A stretch of DNA of 64,000 nucleotides from Gemmatimonadota bacterium (lineage in GTDB: Bacteria > Gemmatimonadota > Gemmatimonadetes > Longimicrobiales > Gaopeijiaceae): NCBI GenBank assembly GCA_022827345.1, contig JAJDTB010000024.1, forward strand, positions 1 through 64,000, in the 5' to 3' direction. The position numbers and the translations under genes were made by a program. Position 1 is the stretch's first letter; each line of letters opens with the position of its first letter. This document shows, piece by piece, positions 1 through 9,700 of this stretch. The notes beneath the pieces are model-generated. The model had not been told where the DNA came from. It worked only from the letters and a program-made list of their open reading frames with translations, and searched no databases.

Positions 1-1
1 G

Positions 2-598
2 AGGGTGCCCAGGGAGAAGAACCCAACCCGGGTGATTCTCTCTCAGGCGGAGTACGAGGCGCTGCTCCGGGTGTCTGCCCAGATCGATTGGCGCTTTCGC
101 GTGGCGCTCGTGCTCGCGCACGAGACGGGCCACCGAATCGGTGCCATCCGCCACCTGAGTTGGTGCGACATCGACATGGGGGACGGGGTGATTTGGTGGC
201 GTGCGGAGCACGATAAGACAGGGTTCGAGCATCGGATGCCCGTGACCGACGAGGCGATAAGTGTGCTGGAAGAGGCGCGGAAGAAGAGCCCCGGGAACGG
301 CGACGCTCCCGTGTTGCCCGCGCCTAGGGACCCCGACAGGAGCATGAGCCACGCGGTGGCGCGCGACTGGTGGAACAGGGCCGAATCGCTCGCCGGACTG
401 GAGCGCAGGCGTGGCAGGGGCTGGCATTCGCTCAGGCGCAAGTTTGCTTCCGACCTCATGGACCAGCCGCTGAAGGTGCTCTGCGAACTGGGAGGTTGGA
501 GGACGGCACAGACGGTGCTCCAGTGCTACCAGAGACCCGACGAGGACCGGCTCAAGAAGGCGCTCGCGGAGCGGCGGATCAACCCTTCCGCCAGTTAG
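2..598 (+). CDS. Tyrosine recombinase/integrase, catalytic domain (5' end outside window)
   Basis: The reading frame is open to the window edge, so the N-terminal DNA-binding domain is probably missing; the first possible start inside is GTG at 5. The complete catalytic set of a phage-type integrase is visible, counting from that GTG: Arg44 in TGHRIGAIR, Lys71 in HDKTG, the HSLRR box (His141, Arg144), GGW (Trp165 in the place of the second His/Trp) and the nucleophile Tyr175 in QCYQRPD. Such enzymes cut and rejoin DNA through a 3'-phosphotyrosine link during integration, excision or dimer resolution. The gene ends 240 bp before clpB. It could belong to a mobile element lying to the left; no attachment site was recognised here. 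Confidence 0.85.
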   Translation, partial: RVPREKNPTRVILSQAEYEALLRVSAQIDWRFRVALVLAHETGHRIGAIRHLSWCDIDMGDGVIWWRAEHDKTGFEHRMPVTDEAISVLEEARKKSPGNGDAPVLPAPRDPDRSMSHAVARDWWNRAESLAGLERRRGRGWHSLRRKFASDLMDQPLKVLCELGGWRTAQTVLQCYQRPDEDRLKKALAERRINPSAS

Positions 599-677
599 CG
601 GGAGTTAATTGGCGGGACCCGAGCCGCCAAATCGTGTAACTTCAATCGGGGTAAGGGGAAACCAATTCCGAGACGTT

Positions 678-807
678 CTGCCATTTTGGCAGACTGCAGC
701 CATTTCGGCAGAGACCCTGCCATTCTGGCCGATGCCGCCGCCGCAAGTCTGCCATTTCGGCAGGACCGGGTGCCCCCGGGCGCCCGCCGTCCCTGCCAAA
801 GTGGCAG
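678..807. promoter_or_regulatory. Five palindromic operator-like sites upstream of clpB
   Basis: Five 15-bp copies of CTGCCA-N3-TGGCAG occur at 678-692, 697-711, 717-731, 749-763 and 793-807. The first and fifth have perfect 6-bp arms; the second, third and fourth carry one to three changes. Start-to-start distances are 19, 20, 32 and 44 bp. The last copy ends 33 bp before the clpB ATG, with an AACAGGAG ribosome-binding site between them. I saw no other copies in the window. The position suggests binding sites for a heat-shock or proteostasis regulator; its identity is unknown. The sites are not CIRCE (TTAGCACTC-N9-GAGTGCTAA) or HAIR (CTTGAGT-N7-ACTCAAG) elements. Confidence 0.7.
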
Positions 808-840
808 CATCCAGAAACGAATTGCAACAGGAGTCCCGAT

Positions 841-3444
841 ATGCTGAACGCCGACCGGTTGACCGTGAAGGCCGCCGAAGCCCTCTCCGCCGCCGCCCGC
901 GAAGCCCGGCGTGCGGAGCACCCCGAAATCGAGGGCGTCCACCTGCTCAAGGCGCTGCTCGACCAGGACGAGGGCATCGTCGCACCGGTCCTCCACAAGA
1001 TGGAGGTATCGCCCGACAGGGTTGCCGGCGCAGTCCGGGACGAGCTGGGCAAGCGCGCCCGCGTCAGCGGCGGCGCCGTCCCCGGCCCCTCGCGTCACCT
1101 GCGCCGGGCCTTCGATGCCGCGGAGGAAGCCGCCCGCGAGCTCGGCGACGAGTACATCTCCACCGAGCACCTGCTGGTGGCGCTGGCGGCGGACCGCCGC
1201 GACGCGGGGCGGATCCTGAAGGAGAACGGCGTCACCCGCGACCGCCTGAACACCGCGCTCGAAGCCATCCGCGGCTCCCACCGCGTCACCGACCAGACCC
1301 CCGAGGACAAGTACCAGGCGCTCGACCGCTTCTCCCAGGACCTCACCGAGCGCGCCCGCCGCGGCAAGCTCGATCCGGTCATCGGCCGCGACGACGAGAT
1401 ACGCCGCGTGATGAAGGTCCTGGCCCGCCGCACCAAGAACAACCCGGTGCTTATCGGCGAGCCCGGGGTCGGCAAGACCGCGATCGCCGAGGGGCTCGCG
1501 CAGCGGATCGTGGCCGGCGACGTGCCCACCTCGCTCAGCGACAAGACGCTCGTCTCGCTCGACATCTCCGCCATGCTCGCCGGCGCCAAGTTCCGCGGCC
1601 AGTTCGAAGAGCGCATGAAGGCCGTGCTCAAGGAGGTCATCGAGGCGGATGGGCGGTACATCCTCTTCATCGACGAGCTCCACACGATCGTCGGGGCCGG
1701 CGCCGCCGAAGGCGCGGTGGACGCCGGCAACATGCTCAAGCCCGCCCTCGCCCGCGGCGACCTGCGCATGATCGGCGCGACCACGCTCGGCGAGTACCGC
1801 AAGCACATCGAGAAGGACCCCGCCCTGGAGCGGCGCTTCCAGCCGGTATTCGTTGCGCCCACCTCGGTGGAGGACACCATCACCATCCTGCGCGGCATCA
1901 AGGAGCGCTACGAGGTTCACCACGGCGTGCGCATTACTGATGACGCGCTGATCGCCGCAGCGAGATTGTCGGATCGCTACGTGGGGGGACGGTTCCTGCC
2001 CGACAAGGCCATCGACCTGATGGACGAGGCGGGGAGCCGGCTGCGCATCGAAATCGACTCCCTCCCCCAGGAGATCGACGAAGTGGAGCGGAAGATCATC
2101 CAGCTCGAGATCGAGAAGCAGGCGCTGGCCCGCGAGGACGACCCCGGCGCGCGCGAACGCCTCGGCGGGATCGAGGCCGACCTCGCCGAACTGCGCGAGT
2201 CCGGCCAGGCCATGAAGGCCCGCTGGCAGGCCGAGAAGATCCAGATCGCCCGCATCCAGGAGCTCAAGGAGCGGGTGGACGCGCTGCGCACCGAGGCCGA
2301 GCAGGCGACGCGGCGCGGCGAGCTGGGCCGCAGCGCCGAAATCCAGTATTCGGAGATGCCGGCCGCCCAGGCGGAGATCGAGCAGGCCGAGGAGCGGCTC
2401 GCGGCGCTTCAGTCCGAAGGCAAGTTTCTGAAGGAGGAGGTGACGGACGACGACATCGCCGAGGTGATCGCCGAGTGGACCGGCATCCCGGTCACACGGC
2501 TGATGGACTCCGAGCGCAAGCGCCTGACCGGGCTCGAAGGGCTCCTCGGCGAGCGAGTGATCGGGCAGGGGCGGGCGCTGAGCGCGGTGTCGCGGGCCGT
2601 GCGGCGTGCGCGTGCGGGCATCCAGGACCCGAACCGCCCCATCGGTTCGTTCCTCTTCCTCGGCCCGACCGGGGTGGGGAAGACCGAGACCGCGCGCGCC
2701 CTGGCCGAGTTCCTCTTCAACGACGAGCGCGCGATGGTGCGCATCGACATGTCGGAATACATGGAGGCGCATGCCGTATCGCGGCTGGTGGGCGCGCCGC
2801 CCGGCTACGTCGGCTACGACGAGGGCGGCCAGCTCACCGAGGCGGTGCGCCGCCGCCCCCACGCGGTCATCCTCTTCGACGAGGTCGAGAAGGCGCACCC
2901 CAAGGTCTTCAACATCTTCCTGCAGATCCTCGACGACGGGCGCCTCACCGACGGCCAGGGCCGCACGGTCGACTTCCGCAACACGGTCATCATTATGACC
3001 TCGAACATCGCGGGGCAGGAGATCCTCGCGCGCGCCGAAGCGGCCGGGTGGAGCGATGTGGAGGAGATGGTGCACCGCCGCCTCAAGGAGCACTTCCGTC
3101 CCGAATTCCTTAATCGCGTGGATGATGTGGTGGTGTTCAAGCCACTGTCCCCGAGCGAGTTGGAGGAGATCGCGGAGATCCAGCTGCAGCGCGTGGCGAA
3201 GCTGGCGGAGACCCAGGACGTGGCGCTCACCGTATCGGCTGCGGCGAAGCGGTTGATCGCGCGCGAAGGGTACGATCCGGCGTTCGGGGCGCGTCCGCTC
3301 AAGCGGGCCGTGCAGCGCCTGGTGCAGGACCCGCTGGCGATGGCGCTCCTCGACGGAGGGGTGGCGCCGGGGAGCGGGGTGCGGGTGGATGTGGGGCCCG
3401 ACGGCGGGTTGGCGTTCACGGCGGCCGGGGAGGATGGGGGATGA
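841..3444 (+). CDS. clpB: ATP-dependent disaggregase ClpB
   Basis: This encodes an 867-residue AAA+ protein, the usual ClpB length. ClpB is a hexameric cytosolic machine that works with DnaK to pull polypeptides out of aggregates. Visible in order: a Clp N-domain repeat region (about 1-145), the first nucleotide-binding domain with Walker A GEPGVGKT at 206-213 and Walker B ILFIDELH, a long charged coiled-coil middle domain (about 400-530, which separates ClpB from ClpA/ClpC), and the second nucleotide-binding domain with Walker A GPTGVGKT at 608-615 and [11 protein letters not shown]. The ATG is preceded by AACAGGAG. The five-copy palindrome array upstream suggests stress-responsive repression. 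The stop overlaps the next ATG (ATGA). Confidence 0.97.
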   Translation: MLNADRLTVKAAEALSAAAREARRAEHPEIEGVHLLKALLDQDEGIVAPVLHKMEVSPDRVAGAVRDELGKRARVSGGAVPGPSRHLRRAFDAAEEAARELGDEYISTEHLLVALAADRRDAGRILKENGVTRDRLNTALEAIRGSHRVTDQTPEDKYQALDRFSQDLTERARRGKLDPVIGRDDEIRRVMKVLARRTKNNPVLIGEPGVGKTAIAEGLAQRIVAGDVPTSLSDKTLVSLDISAMLAGAKFRGQFEERMKAVLKEVIEADGRYILFIDELHTIVGAGAAEGAVDAGNMLKPALARGDLRMIGATTLGEYRKHIEKDPALERRFQPVFVAPTSVEDTITILRGIKERYEVHHGVRITDDALIAAARLSDRYVGGRFLPDKAIDLMDEAGSRLRIEIDSLPQEIDEVERKIIQLEIEKQALAREDDPGARERLGGIEADLAELRESGQAMKARWQAEKIQIARIQELKERVDALRTEAEQATRRGELGRSAEIQYSEMPAAQAEIEQAEERLAALQSEGKFLKEEVTDDDIAEVIAEWTGIPVTRLMDSERKRLTGLEGLLGERVIGQGRALSAVSRAVRRARAGIQDPNRPIGSFLFLGPTGVGKTETARALAEFLFNDERAMVRIDMSEYMEAHAVSRLVGAPPGYVGYDEGGQLTEAVRRRPHAVILFDEVEKAHPKVFNIFLQILDDGRLTDGQGRTVDFRNTVIIMTSNIAGQEILARAEAAGWSDVEEMVHRRLKEHFRPEFLNRVDDVVVFKPLSPSELEEIAEIQLQRVAKLAETQDVALTVSAAAKRLIAREGYDPAFGARPLKRAVQRLVQDPLAMALLDGGVAPGSGVRVDVGPDGGLAFTAAGEDGG

Positions 3445-4115
3445 GGGCGGCGTTGGCGGATCGGGCGGCGAAGCGGCGAGCGGATGGCGGCGCCGTGGGC
3501 GCGGTGCGGGTGAAAAGGGACTCGGCCGGACCGGCACCGGGTTCCGGGAGCACGGCGGGCGCGCCCGCGAGAAGCCGCCGCATCCGGGCACTAGGGTCGT
3601 TCGTCGTGCCGCGGGTGGCGCTGCTCGCGCTGGGGGGGTGCAGCGGGGGGGGTGTGGTGACGGGTGGACTGCCTGGCGGCGGCGGTGGGCCGGACGGGGC
3701 AGCTCCGGAGGGCCCGGCCGAGGTGGTCGAGGCATTCCTTGCGGCGGCTGGCCGGCGCGACCACGCTGGCATGGCGCGGCACTTCGGGACGGCCGCCGGG
3801 CCGATCGGGGAGCGGGGCGGGGCGGTGGCGTGCGGCTTCCGCAGGATGGGGTCGTGGATCGGAGTCGGCGACCGGTGTCTCACCGGGCGCGAGGTGGAGC
3901 TGCGGATGGACCTGATCGCGGCGATCCTGGCGCACGAGTCGTACCGGATGGGGGCGCCCGAGGCGGTCGCCGGGAAGGGGCGTGCGGCGGTGCGCCTGGA
4001 GGTCGAGGTGGATGCGGCGGGGCGGGGGGCCGTGGTCGTGCCGTTCGTGGTGATCGAAGCCGATGACGGCAGGTGGCTGGTGGAGGAGGTGGGGTTGGGG
4101 CGGCTGGCCGGGTGA
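3441..4115 (+). CDS. Putative lipoprotein of unknown function
   Basis: The ATG at 3441 overlaps the clpB stop. The N-terminus to about residue 50 is Arg/Ala-rich and does not look like mature protein; a short signal with lipobox LALGGC (Cys67) follows, so translation may really begin at the in-frame GTG at 3606. After a Gly-rich linker, the globular part reads like a small alpha+beta domain (VVEAFLAAAGRRDHAGMARHF at its start, then an acidic C-terminal strand-rich part ending VIEADDGRWLVEEVGL), which recalls NTF2-like secreted proteins. That resemblance is by pattern only. The predicted location is the outer face of a membrane. Antisense frames here are also open, as is common at this GC content, but only this one gives a signal sequence. 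Confidence 0.6.
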   Translation: MRAALADRAAKRRADGGAVGAVRVKRDSAGPAPGSGSTAGAPARSRRIRALGSFVVPRVALLALGGCSGGGVVTGGLPGGGGGPDGAAPEGPAEVVEAFLAAAGRRDHAGMARHFGTAAGPIGERGGAVACGFRRMGSWIGVGDRCLTGREVELRMDLIAAILAHESYRMGAPEAVAGKGRAAVRLEVEVDAAGRGAVVVPFVVIEADDGRWLVEEVGLGRLAG

Positions 4116-4157
4116 GACCCGTACACGATTGACGGCGTACCGGCTTCTGTGCCTGAG

Positions 4158-4607
4158 CTACCGTCCGACTGAACCGGGGCGTCGGCTCCGCGGCTGATCC
4201 GCCTCCACCAGCTCCACCAGCACCCCTCCGGCCGACTTCGGGTGCATGAACGCGATCCGGTGCCCTCCTCGGCCGGTCATCGGCCCGTCCGATGTAAACC
4301 GGTAGCCCTCTGCCGCCAACTGGTCCATCGCACCGGCCACGTCCGGCACCCGGTAGGCGATGTGATGGAGCCCCGGCCCGCGCCGCTCGATGAAACGGGC
4401 CACGCCGTTGTCGGGGCCGAGCGGCCGGATCAGCTCCACGCTGCCCACGAAGCACACCTCGACGCCCTGCGACTCCACGCGTTCGGGCGCAGCCCCTTGG
4501 ACCCCGCTCAACCGCTCCAGCACAGGCAATAGCTCGTCGAAGGAGCGCACCGCGATCGCCACATGGTCCACCTCAGGCCCCGCGAGCCGAGTGGCGTCCA
4601 CCGCCAT
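4158..4607 (-). CDS. mce: Methylmalonyl-CoA epimerase
   Basis: This is a 149-residue glyoxalase/bleomycin-resistance-fold protein, the usual size for methylmalonyl-CoA epimerase, which interconverts (R)- and (S)-methylmalonyl-CoA in propionyl-CoA and odd-chain or branched-chain breakdown. The two beta-alpha-beta-beta-beta modules begin at PEVDHVAIAV (metal-ligand His15) and GPGLHHIAYRVPDV; the final metal-ligand Glu lies in GGVLVELVEA. The substrate-loop motif HRIAFMHPKSAGG is present. The ATG at 4605-4607 was chosen because it directly precedes the conserved strand; the frame is open to 4751, but the extra 48 residues look unlike coding sequence. It is divergent from trxA. No mutase genes are in the window. 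Confidence 0.88.
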   Translation of the reverse strand: MAVDATRLAGPEVDHVAIAVRSFDELLPVLERLSGVQGAAPERVESQGVEVCFVGSVELIRPLGPDNGVARFIERRGPGLHHIAYRVPDVAGAMDQLAAEGYRFTSDGPMTGRGGHRIAFMHPKSAGGVLVELVEADQPRSRRPGSVGR

Positions 4608-4668
4608 GACCGCGTCCGGCAGCGGGTCGCCGCCCGCCCCCGCGCCAGAGTGCTTCCGCCGCGCGGGG

Positions 4669-4710
4669 TTCAACTTCCCGGCTCCGCCGGTGTAGAATAC
4701 GATGTAGAAT
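4669..4710 (+). promoter_or_regulatory. Candidate trxA promoter
   Basis: TTCAAC (4669-4674), an 18-bp spacer and TAGAAT (4693-4698) form a sigma70-like pair in the gap between the divergent mce and trxA genes. A second TAGAAT follows at 4705-4710. A start near 4705-4720 would give a leader of about 50-65 nt before trxA. The call rests on consensus matching only. Confidence 0.4.
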
Positions 4711-4768
4711 GCATGAGGACTTCTCGCACGGACTTCATCACGAGTCACCAACCCGAGGAATACCCATA

Positions 4769-5101
4769 ATGGCGGACAGCACGAACCTCGTCACCCTCAC
4801 CGACGACAACTTCAAGGAACAGATCGAAGACCATGACGGTCTTTCCATGGTCGATTTCTGGGCTGCCTGGTGCGGCCCGTGCAGGATCATCGCGCCCTTC
4901 GTGAGCGAGCTGGCGGACGACTTCGCGGGCAAAGTGCGCGTGGGCAAGCTGGATGTGGATGCCAACATGTCCACCTCGATGCGCTTCGGCGTGCGCTCCA
5001 TCCCGACCGTCCTCTTCTTCAAGGGCGGACAGCATGTGGATACGGTGATCGGGGCGGTGCCGAAGGCACAGCTGGCGCAGAAGATCGAGCAGCACCTCTA
5101 G
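4769..5101 (+). CDS. trxA: Thioredoxin
   Basis: This is a 110-residue classical thioredoxin, the general cytosolic disulfide reductant recharged by thioredoxin reductase. The active site WCGPC is at residues 34-38 in FWAAWCGPCR; the cis-proline loop is RSIPTVLFFKGG. The ATG at 4769 is chosen over an in-frame upstream start at 4709 because it has a good ribosome-binding site (CGAGGAA) and gives the canonical thioredoxin length. It precedes rsmI with a 35-bp gap, so the two may be cotranscribed. Confidence 0.96.
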   Translation: MADSTNLVTLTDDNFKEQIEDHDGLSMVDFWAAWCGPCRIIAPFVSELADDFAGKVRVGKLDVDANMSTSMRFGVRSIPTVLFFKGGQHVDTVIGAVPKAQLAQKIEQHL

Positions 5102-5136
5102 GGGGGCGGGGTTCCGGCCAGGCCGGCGGGTTCGCC

Positions 5137-6063
5137 GTGAGCGGAGGTGCGCCGGAGGGACCGCCCGGGGACGCGCCCGAGTCGCGCGGGGGCCCGGGCA
5201 CTCTGTTCGTAGTTGCCACGCCGATCGGGAACCTGGCCGACCTCTCGCCGCGAGCCCATGAGACGCTCGCCGCGGCCGACCACATCCTGGCCGAAGACAC
5301 GCGGCGGGCCCGCATCCTGCTGTCGCACATCGGGGTCGCCACGCGTCCGGTTTCGCTGCACGCCCACAACGAGGCCAGCCGGATCGGGCTGGCGCGGGGC
5401 TGGCTGCGCGGGGGCGACGACATCGCCCTGGTCTCGGACGCGGGCACGCCGCTCCTTTCCGACCCCGGCGAGCGCCTGGCGGCCGCGGCGATCGACGACG
5501 GCTGCCGCGTGGTCCCGATCCCCGGCTCATCGGCGATCCTCGCGGGACTGGTGGCTTCGGGACTACCTTGTGTCCCGTTCACCTTTGTCGGTTTCCCGCC
5601 GCGCAAGGCGGGGAAGCGGGCCCGAGCGCTGGAGCGGATCATCGACGCCACAGAGACCACCGTCCTCTTCGAGTCTCCGTCGCGCCTGACCGGCCTGCTG
5701 GACGAACTGGCCGCCCTGACGGAGGCGCGCGCCGCCGACCGCCGCATCGCCGTCTGCCGCGAGATGACCAAGGTGCACGAAGAGGTCGTGCGCGGCACCC
5801 CGGCCGAATGCGCCCGTCATTTCCGCGAGCACGCGCCCCGCGGCGAGGTGACCGTCGTGGTGGAGGGGCGGCGGAAGGGGGGAGGAGGAGCGGGCGCGGC
5901 CGAACTTGATGCGCTCGCCGCCGCTGCCCTCGACGCTGGACTGGCCCCCACCGCCGCCGCGCGGGAGGTGGCCGCGCGCTCGGGCGTGGCCCGCGGCGCG
6001 GCGTACGAGGCCGTGCAGCGGGTGAAGGTCCGGCGGCGCGCAAGCGATGAGGAGGCGGAGTGA
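5137..6063 (+). CDS. rsmI: 16S rRNA (cytidine-1402-2'-O)-methyltransferase
   Basis: This is a tetrapyrrole-methylase-fold SAM enzyme of 308 residues that, in the family, 2'-O-methylates C1402 in the decoding centre of 16S rRNA. Diagnostic blocks are GTLFVVATPIGNLADLS at the N-terminus, the EDTRR box, VSDAGTPLLSDPG, and IPGSSAILAGLVASGL. The C-terminal helical domain (about 230-308) is Ala-rich. The frame stays open further upstream through trxA, but homology begins just after GTG 5137, which is used as the start. Its last codons overlap the next GTG (GTGA), opening a chain of translationally coupled genes that runs to about 15.8 kb. Confidence 0.93.
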   Translation: MSGGAPEGPPGDAPESRGGPGTLFVVATPIGNLADLSPRAHETLAAADHILAEDTRRARILLSHIGVATRPVSLHAHNEASRIGLARGWLRGGDDIALVSDAGTPLLSDPGERLAAAAIDDGCRVVPIPGSSAILAGLVASGLPCVPFTFVGFPPRKAGKRARALERIIDATETTVLFESPSRLTGLLDELAALTEARAADRRIAVCREMTKVHEEVVRGTPAECARHFREHAPRGEVTVVVEGRRKGGGGAGAAELDALAAAALDAGLAPTAAAREVAARSGVARGAAYEAVQRVKVRRRASDEEAE

Positions 6064-6752
6064 GCGGGTTCGCGGCCCGCGCGGGCCCGGTCGTCATGCT
6101 CGTCGGCGCCCTTGCCATGCCCGCGGTCCACGCCCTCGCGCAGGGCACCGGTCCCGTCACCATCGGCCGTCTGCAATACGAGGGCGGCGGCGACTGGTAC
6201 GCCAACCCATCCTCGCTACCCAACCTTCTCGCCGAAGTGCGGGCCAGGACCGGGATCCCGACCGCCGAGCGGGATGTGGCCATCCGTCCCGGCGATCCCG
6301 CGCTGCGGGACTTCCCGTTCCTGTACATGACCGGTCACGGAAACGTCCGCTTCTCTCCCGAGGAACGGCTGGCGCTGCGCCGGTATCTCCTCGAGGGCGG
6401 CTTCCTGCACGCCGACGACAACTATGGCCTGGACGAGTCGTTCCGCCAGGAGATGGCCAGGGTCTTTCCGGACCGGGAGCTTGTCGAACTTCCGCCGGAG
6501 CACCCCGTCTTCCATGCGCCCTACGAATTCCCGGAGGGCTTGCCCAAGATTCACGAGCACGACAGCGCGCCGCCGCAGGCTTTCGGTATATTCCATCAGG
6601 GCAGGCTGGTCGTCATCTACACCTACGAGACGGATCTGGGTGACGGCTGGGAGGATCCGGACGTGCACGAGGATCCGCCGGAAATCAGAGAGGACGCGCT
6701 GCGGATGGGCGTCAACATCTTCGTCTTCGCCATGACGCAGGGCGTGTCGTGA
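6060..6752 (+). CDS. Secreted DUF4159 domain protein
   Basis: This 230-residue protein has a Sec signal peptide (hydrophobic VVMLVGALAMPAVHA, cleavage near AQG). The rest matches the DUF4159 style: QYEGGGDWYANPSSLPNLL, then FLYMTGHGNVRFSPEE, then LRRYLLEGGFLHADDNYGLD, resembling a class I amidotransferase/flavodoxin-like fold. DUF4159 proteins often sit with MoxR ATPases, von Willebrand proteins and DUF4175 proteins in cell-envelope gene clusters; here the partner is the DUF4175-like gene immediately downstream, with a 4-nt GTGA overlap. Biochemical function is unknown. It is expected in the periplasm. Confidence 0.8.
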   Translation: MSGFAARAGPVVMLVGALAMPAVHALAQGTGPVTIGRLQYEGGGDWYANPSSLPNLLAEVRARTGIPTAERDVAIRPGDPALRDFPFLYMTGHGNVRFSPEERLALRRYLLEGGFLHADDNYGLDESFRQEMARVFPDRELVELPPEHPVFHAPYEFPEGLPKIHEHDSAPPQAFGIFHQGRLVVIYTYETDLGDGWEDPDVHEDPPEIREDALRMGVNIFVFAMTQGVS

Positions 6753-9700
6753 CGCCCGCGCGCCGGATCGGTCATGCGGTCGAGGGCGTGCGGGGGCACC
6801 TGTCGCGGTCACTCGCCCTGACGGTTGCGGCGTGGTGCGGCACGGCCGCGCTCGGGCTGCTCGTGCTCGCGCCGGCACTTGCCGGGGGCGAGGGCTGGAG
6901 CGCGGGGAGCGCGGCCCCGCTCGTCATGGTGCTGCTGATGCTCGCGCTGGTGCCGGGCGGGGTGTGGTACTGGCGGCGGCTGGGCCGCCACTGGTGCGCC
7001 GAGCACCGGGTGACGCGCGCCATGGACGCGACGGCCGGACTGGACGAGGGGGCGGTGCTGGGCGGGCTGGAGTTGTCGCGGTTCGCGCCGCCCGGTACGT
7101 CGCCGGGACTGCGGGACCTGGCGCTGCACCGGGTGGGCAGCCAGCTCACCGGAGACATGAGGACCCTCGCCGGTGCGCTGGGGGATCGCGTGGCGATGGA
7201 CCTGCGCCGGGGCGTCATGGCGTTTCTGGTCACGGTCCCGGTGTTGGTTCTCGTGCTGGCCCTGGCACCGGCGCGGACATTCGGGGCCTGGGGCGGGATG
7301 CTGAGCCCGCTGGCGGTGCTGGTCGAGCCCGCGCTGCCGCCGGTCAGCGTCGAGCCGGGCAGCGTCGAGGTCGCGAGGGGCTCGGCCGTCGAGGTGGTGG
7401 CGCACGCGCCCCTGCGCGACAGCGTGACGCTGCGGTGGGACGTGACCGGCCAGGTGACGCGGTCGGCGGTCGTCGCGCTGGCCAATGGGCGTGGCGCGGC
7501 GCCGCTGCCGCCGGTGGCCGCCGAGACGCGGTACTGGATCGAGGCGCCGGATGGGGCCAGGAGCGAGGTGCACACCCTCACCCCGGTCGACCCCCTGTTC
7601 GTGAGCACGCTTACCGTCGAAGTGACGCACCCCCCGCACACCGGGTTGGCCCCGGCCGAGTACCAGAACGAGATCCCGCCGCTGGCGATCCCGGCCGGTA
7701 CGCACCTGCGGGTGCGCGGGCAGGGAAGCCGGGAAATCGGAAGCGGAGCGCTGGTGGACGATGCGGGCCGCCCGGTGATGCGGCTCGAGGCGCGCGGGAC
7801 CGCCTTCGAGGGGAGCTGGGTTCCGGGACGGAGCGGCGTCTTCGGCTGGGAGTTCACCGACGAGGGCGGCGGCGAGGCCGCGGTTGCGCCCGAGCCGTTG
7901 GCCGTCGAGCTGATCCCGGACCAGCCGCCGGCCATCGACATCGTCTATCCGGGGATCGATACCCTGATGCCGATCGACCTGCGCCAGCCCCTCGTCATCC
8001 AGACGCAGGACGACTACGGGCTCGCGCGGGTCGAGATCGTGGTGCGGCGTGTGAGCGTCGGCGGCGAGTCGGGGGAGCCCGTGGTGCACGCGGTCGAGCT
8101 GGGCGGGTCGGCGGGGGCGATCGCGCGACCGGTGCTCGACGTGTCCGCGTGGACGGTCTCGCCGGGCGACACGATCCGCTACCGGGCCCGGGCGTTCGAC
8201 AATCATCCTTCCGAGCAGATGCGCGAGAGCGCCGAGTTCGCCCTCTGGATCGGAGGCGTGACCGAGTTGGAACGGGCCGCCCAGGAGGAGCTGGAGCGGG
8301 CGGCGCAGAGCGTGGAGGAACTCGCCGAGGAGGCGCGCCAGGCCGAGGAGGAGGCGCGGGATCTGCAGGCCCGCAGCGAGGCCGAGGGTGAACGGAACCG
8401 GGGGGGGCAGGCCGACTTCGAGGATCGGGAGGAGATCGCGCAGGCGATGGAGCGCCAGCAGCGGATGATGGAGTCGGTCGACTCGCTGCAACGTGAGCTG
8501 GAGGAACTGCGCGACGCGCTGCGGGACTCGGGGCTTGCCGACCAGGAGCTGGAGAACCGGATCCGGGACCTGGAGGAGCTGCTCGAGCAGGTGGCGCCCG
8601 AGGATGCGCAGGATGCCGCCTCCGAACTCCAGGAACAGCTCGCGGAGATGGACCCGGACGAATTGCGCGAGGCGCTGGAACAGATGGCCCTCGACCAGGA
8701 GCGCCTGCGCCAGCGGCTGGAAGACTCGCTGGAGCAGTTCAGGGACGCCGCCATCGAGCAGGAATTCCGGGCGACGGGGCGGGAGGCCGAAGAACTCGCG
8801 GAGGAGCAGGACATCCTGGCCCGGGCGATGATGGAGGGCGGCGAGGAGGCCCTTCGCGCCGAACAGCAGGCCGCGCTCGAGGCGCAGGCGGAGGAGCTGC
8901 AGGAGGCGCTGGAGCAACTGCAGCAGCGCCTCGCCGAAGCGGGCGAGATGGACGCGGGCGCCGGGGTCCAGGAGGCCAGGCACCAGCTCTCGCAGGCCAG
9001 GCAGCAGATGCAGCAGGCGACGCAGATGGCCCAGCAGGGACAGCAGCAGCAGGCGGGACAGCAGGCGCAGCAGGCGGCGGGCGATCTGTCGGAGGTCGCG
9101 GAGCAGCTGGGGCAGGCCCAGATGCAGATGCAGATGCAGCAGATGGAGGCGATCCGCACCGCGCTGGGCCAGACCGCCGCCGACGCGCTGTCGCTCGCGC
9201 GCCAGCAGTCGGAGCTGCGGGGCGAGATGCAGGGAGCCAGCGCCGCGGAATTGGCGGCGATGCGGGGCGACGAGGCCGCGATCGCGCAGGGGATCCGCAA
9301 CCTCGCCGAGAATTATGCCGAGGGGACCGAGATGATGGCTCCGGGCGCCCGCGACCTGCTCACCGCCGTCGGCCAGGCGATGGAGGAACTCGACGGCACC
9401 ATCAGCGCGATGGAGAACCCGCGCTCGCAGGGCCCGTCGCCGATGGCGGAGGCCGAGAAGGTGGTGCGCACCCTGAACGAGGTCGCGCGCATGGCGATGA
9501 CTTCGGGCCAGCAGGGCCAGGCACAGGGTTCGGCGTCGGCCTCGGAGCAGATGATGCAGCAGCTCCAGCAGCTGGCCCAGCAGCAGGGCGAGATCATGCA
9601 GGACGCTTCGTCGCTGACCCCGATGCAGCTGGGCCAGGAGACGATGTCGGAGGAGATCGAGGATGTCGCCGGCCGCCAGGAGGAGGTCGCGGAGGAACTG

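Noticed and set aside
595-3735. Very long antisense reading frame (1046 codons) over clpB, and others over 6809-9847 and 46934-51844
   Set aside because: They are low-complexity Arg/His/Leu translations of GC-rich codons on the opposite strand of clearly recognisable genes; no domain or signal is visible.
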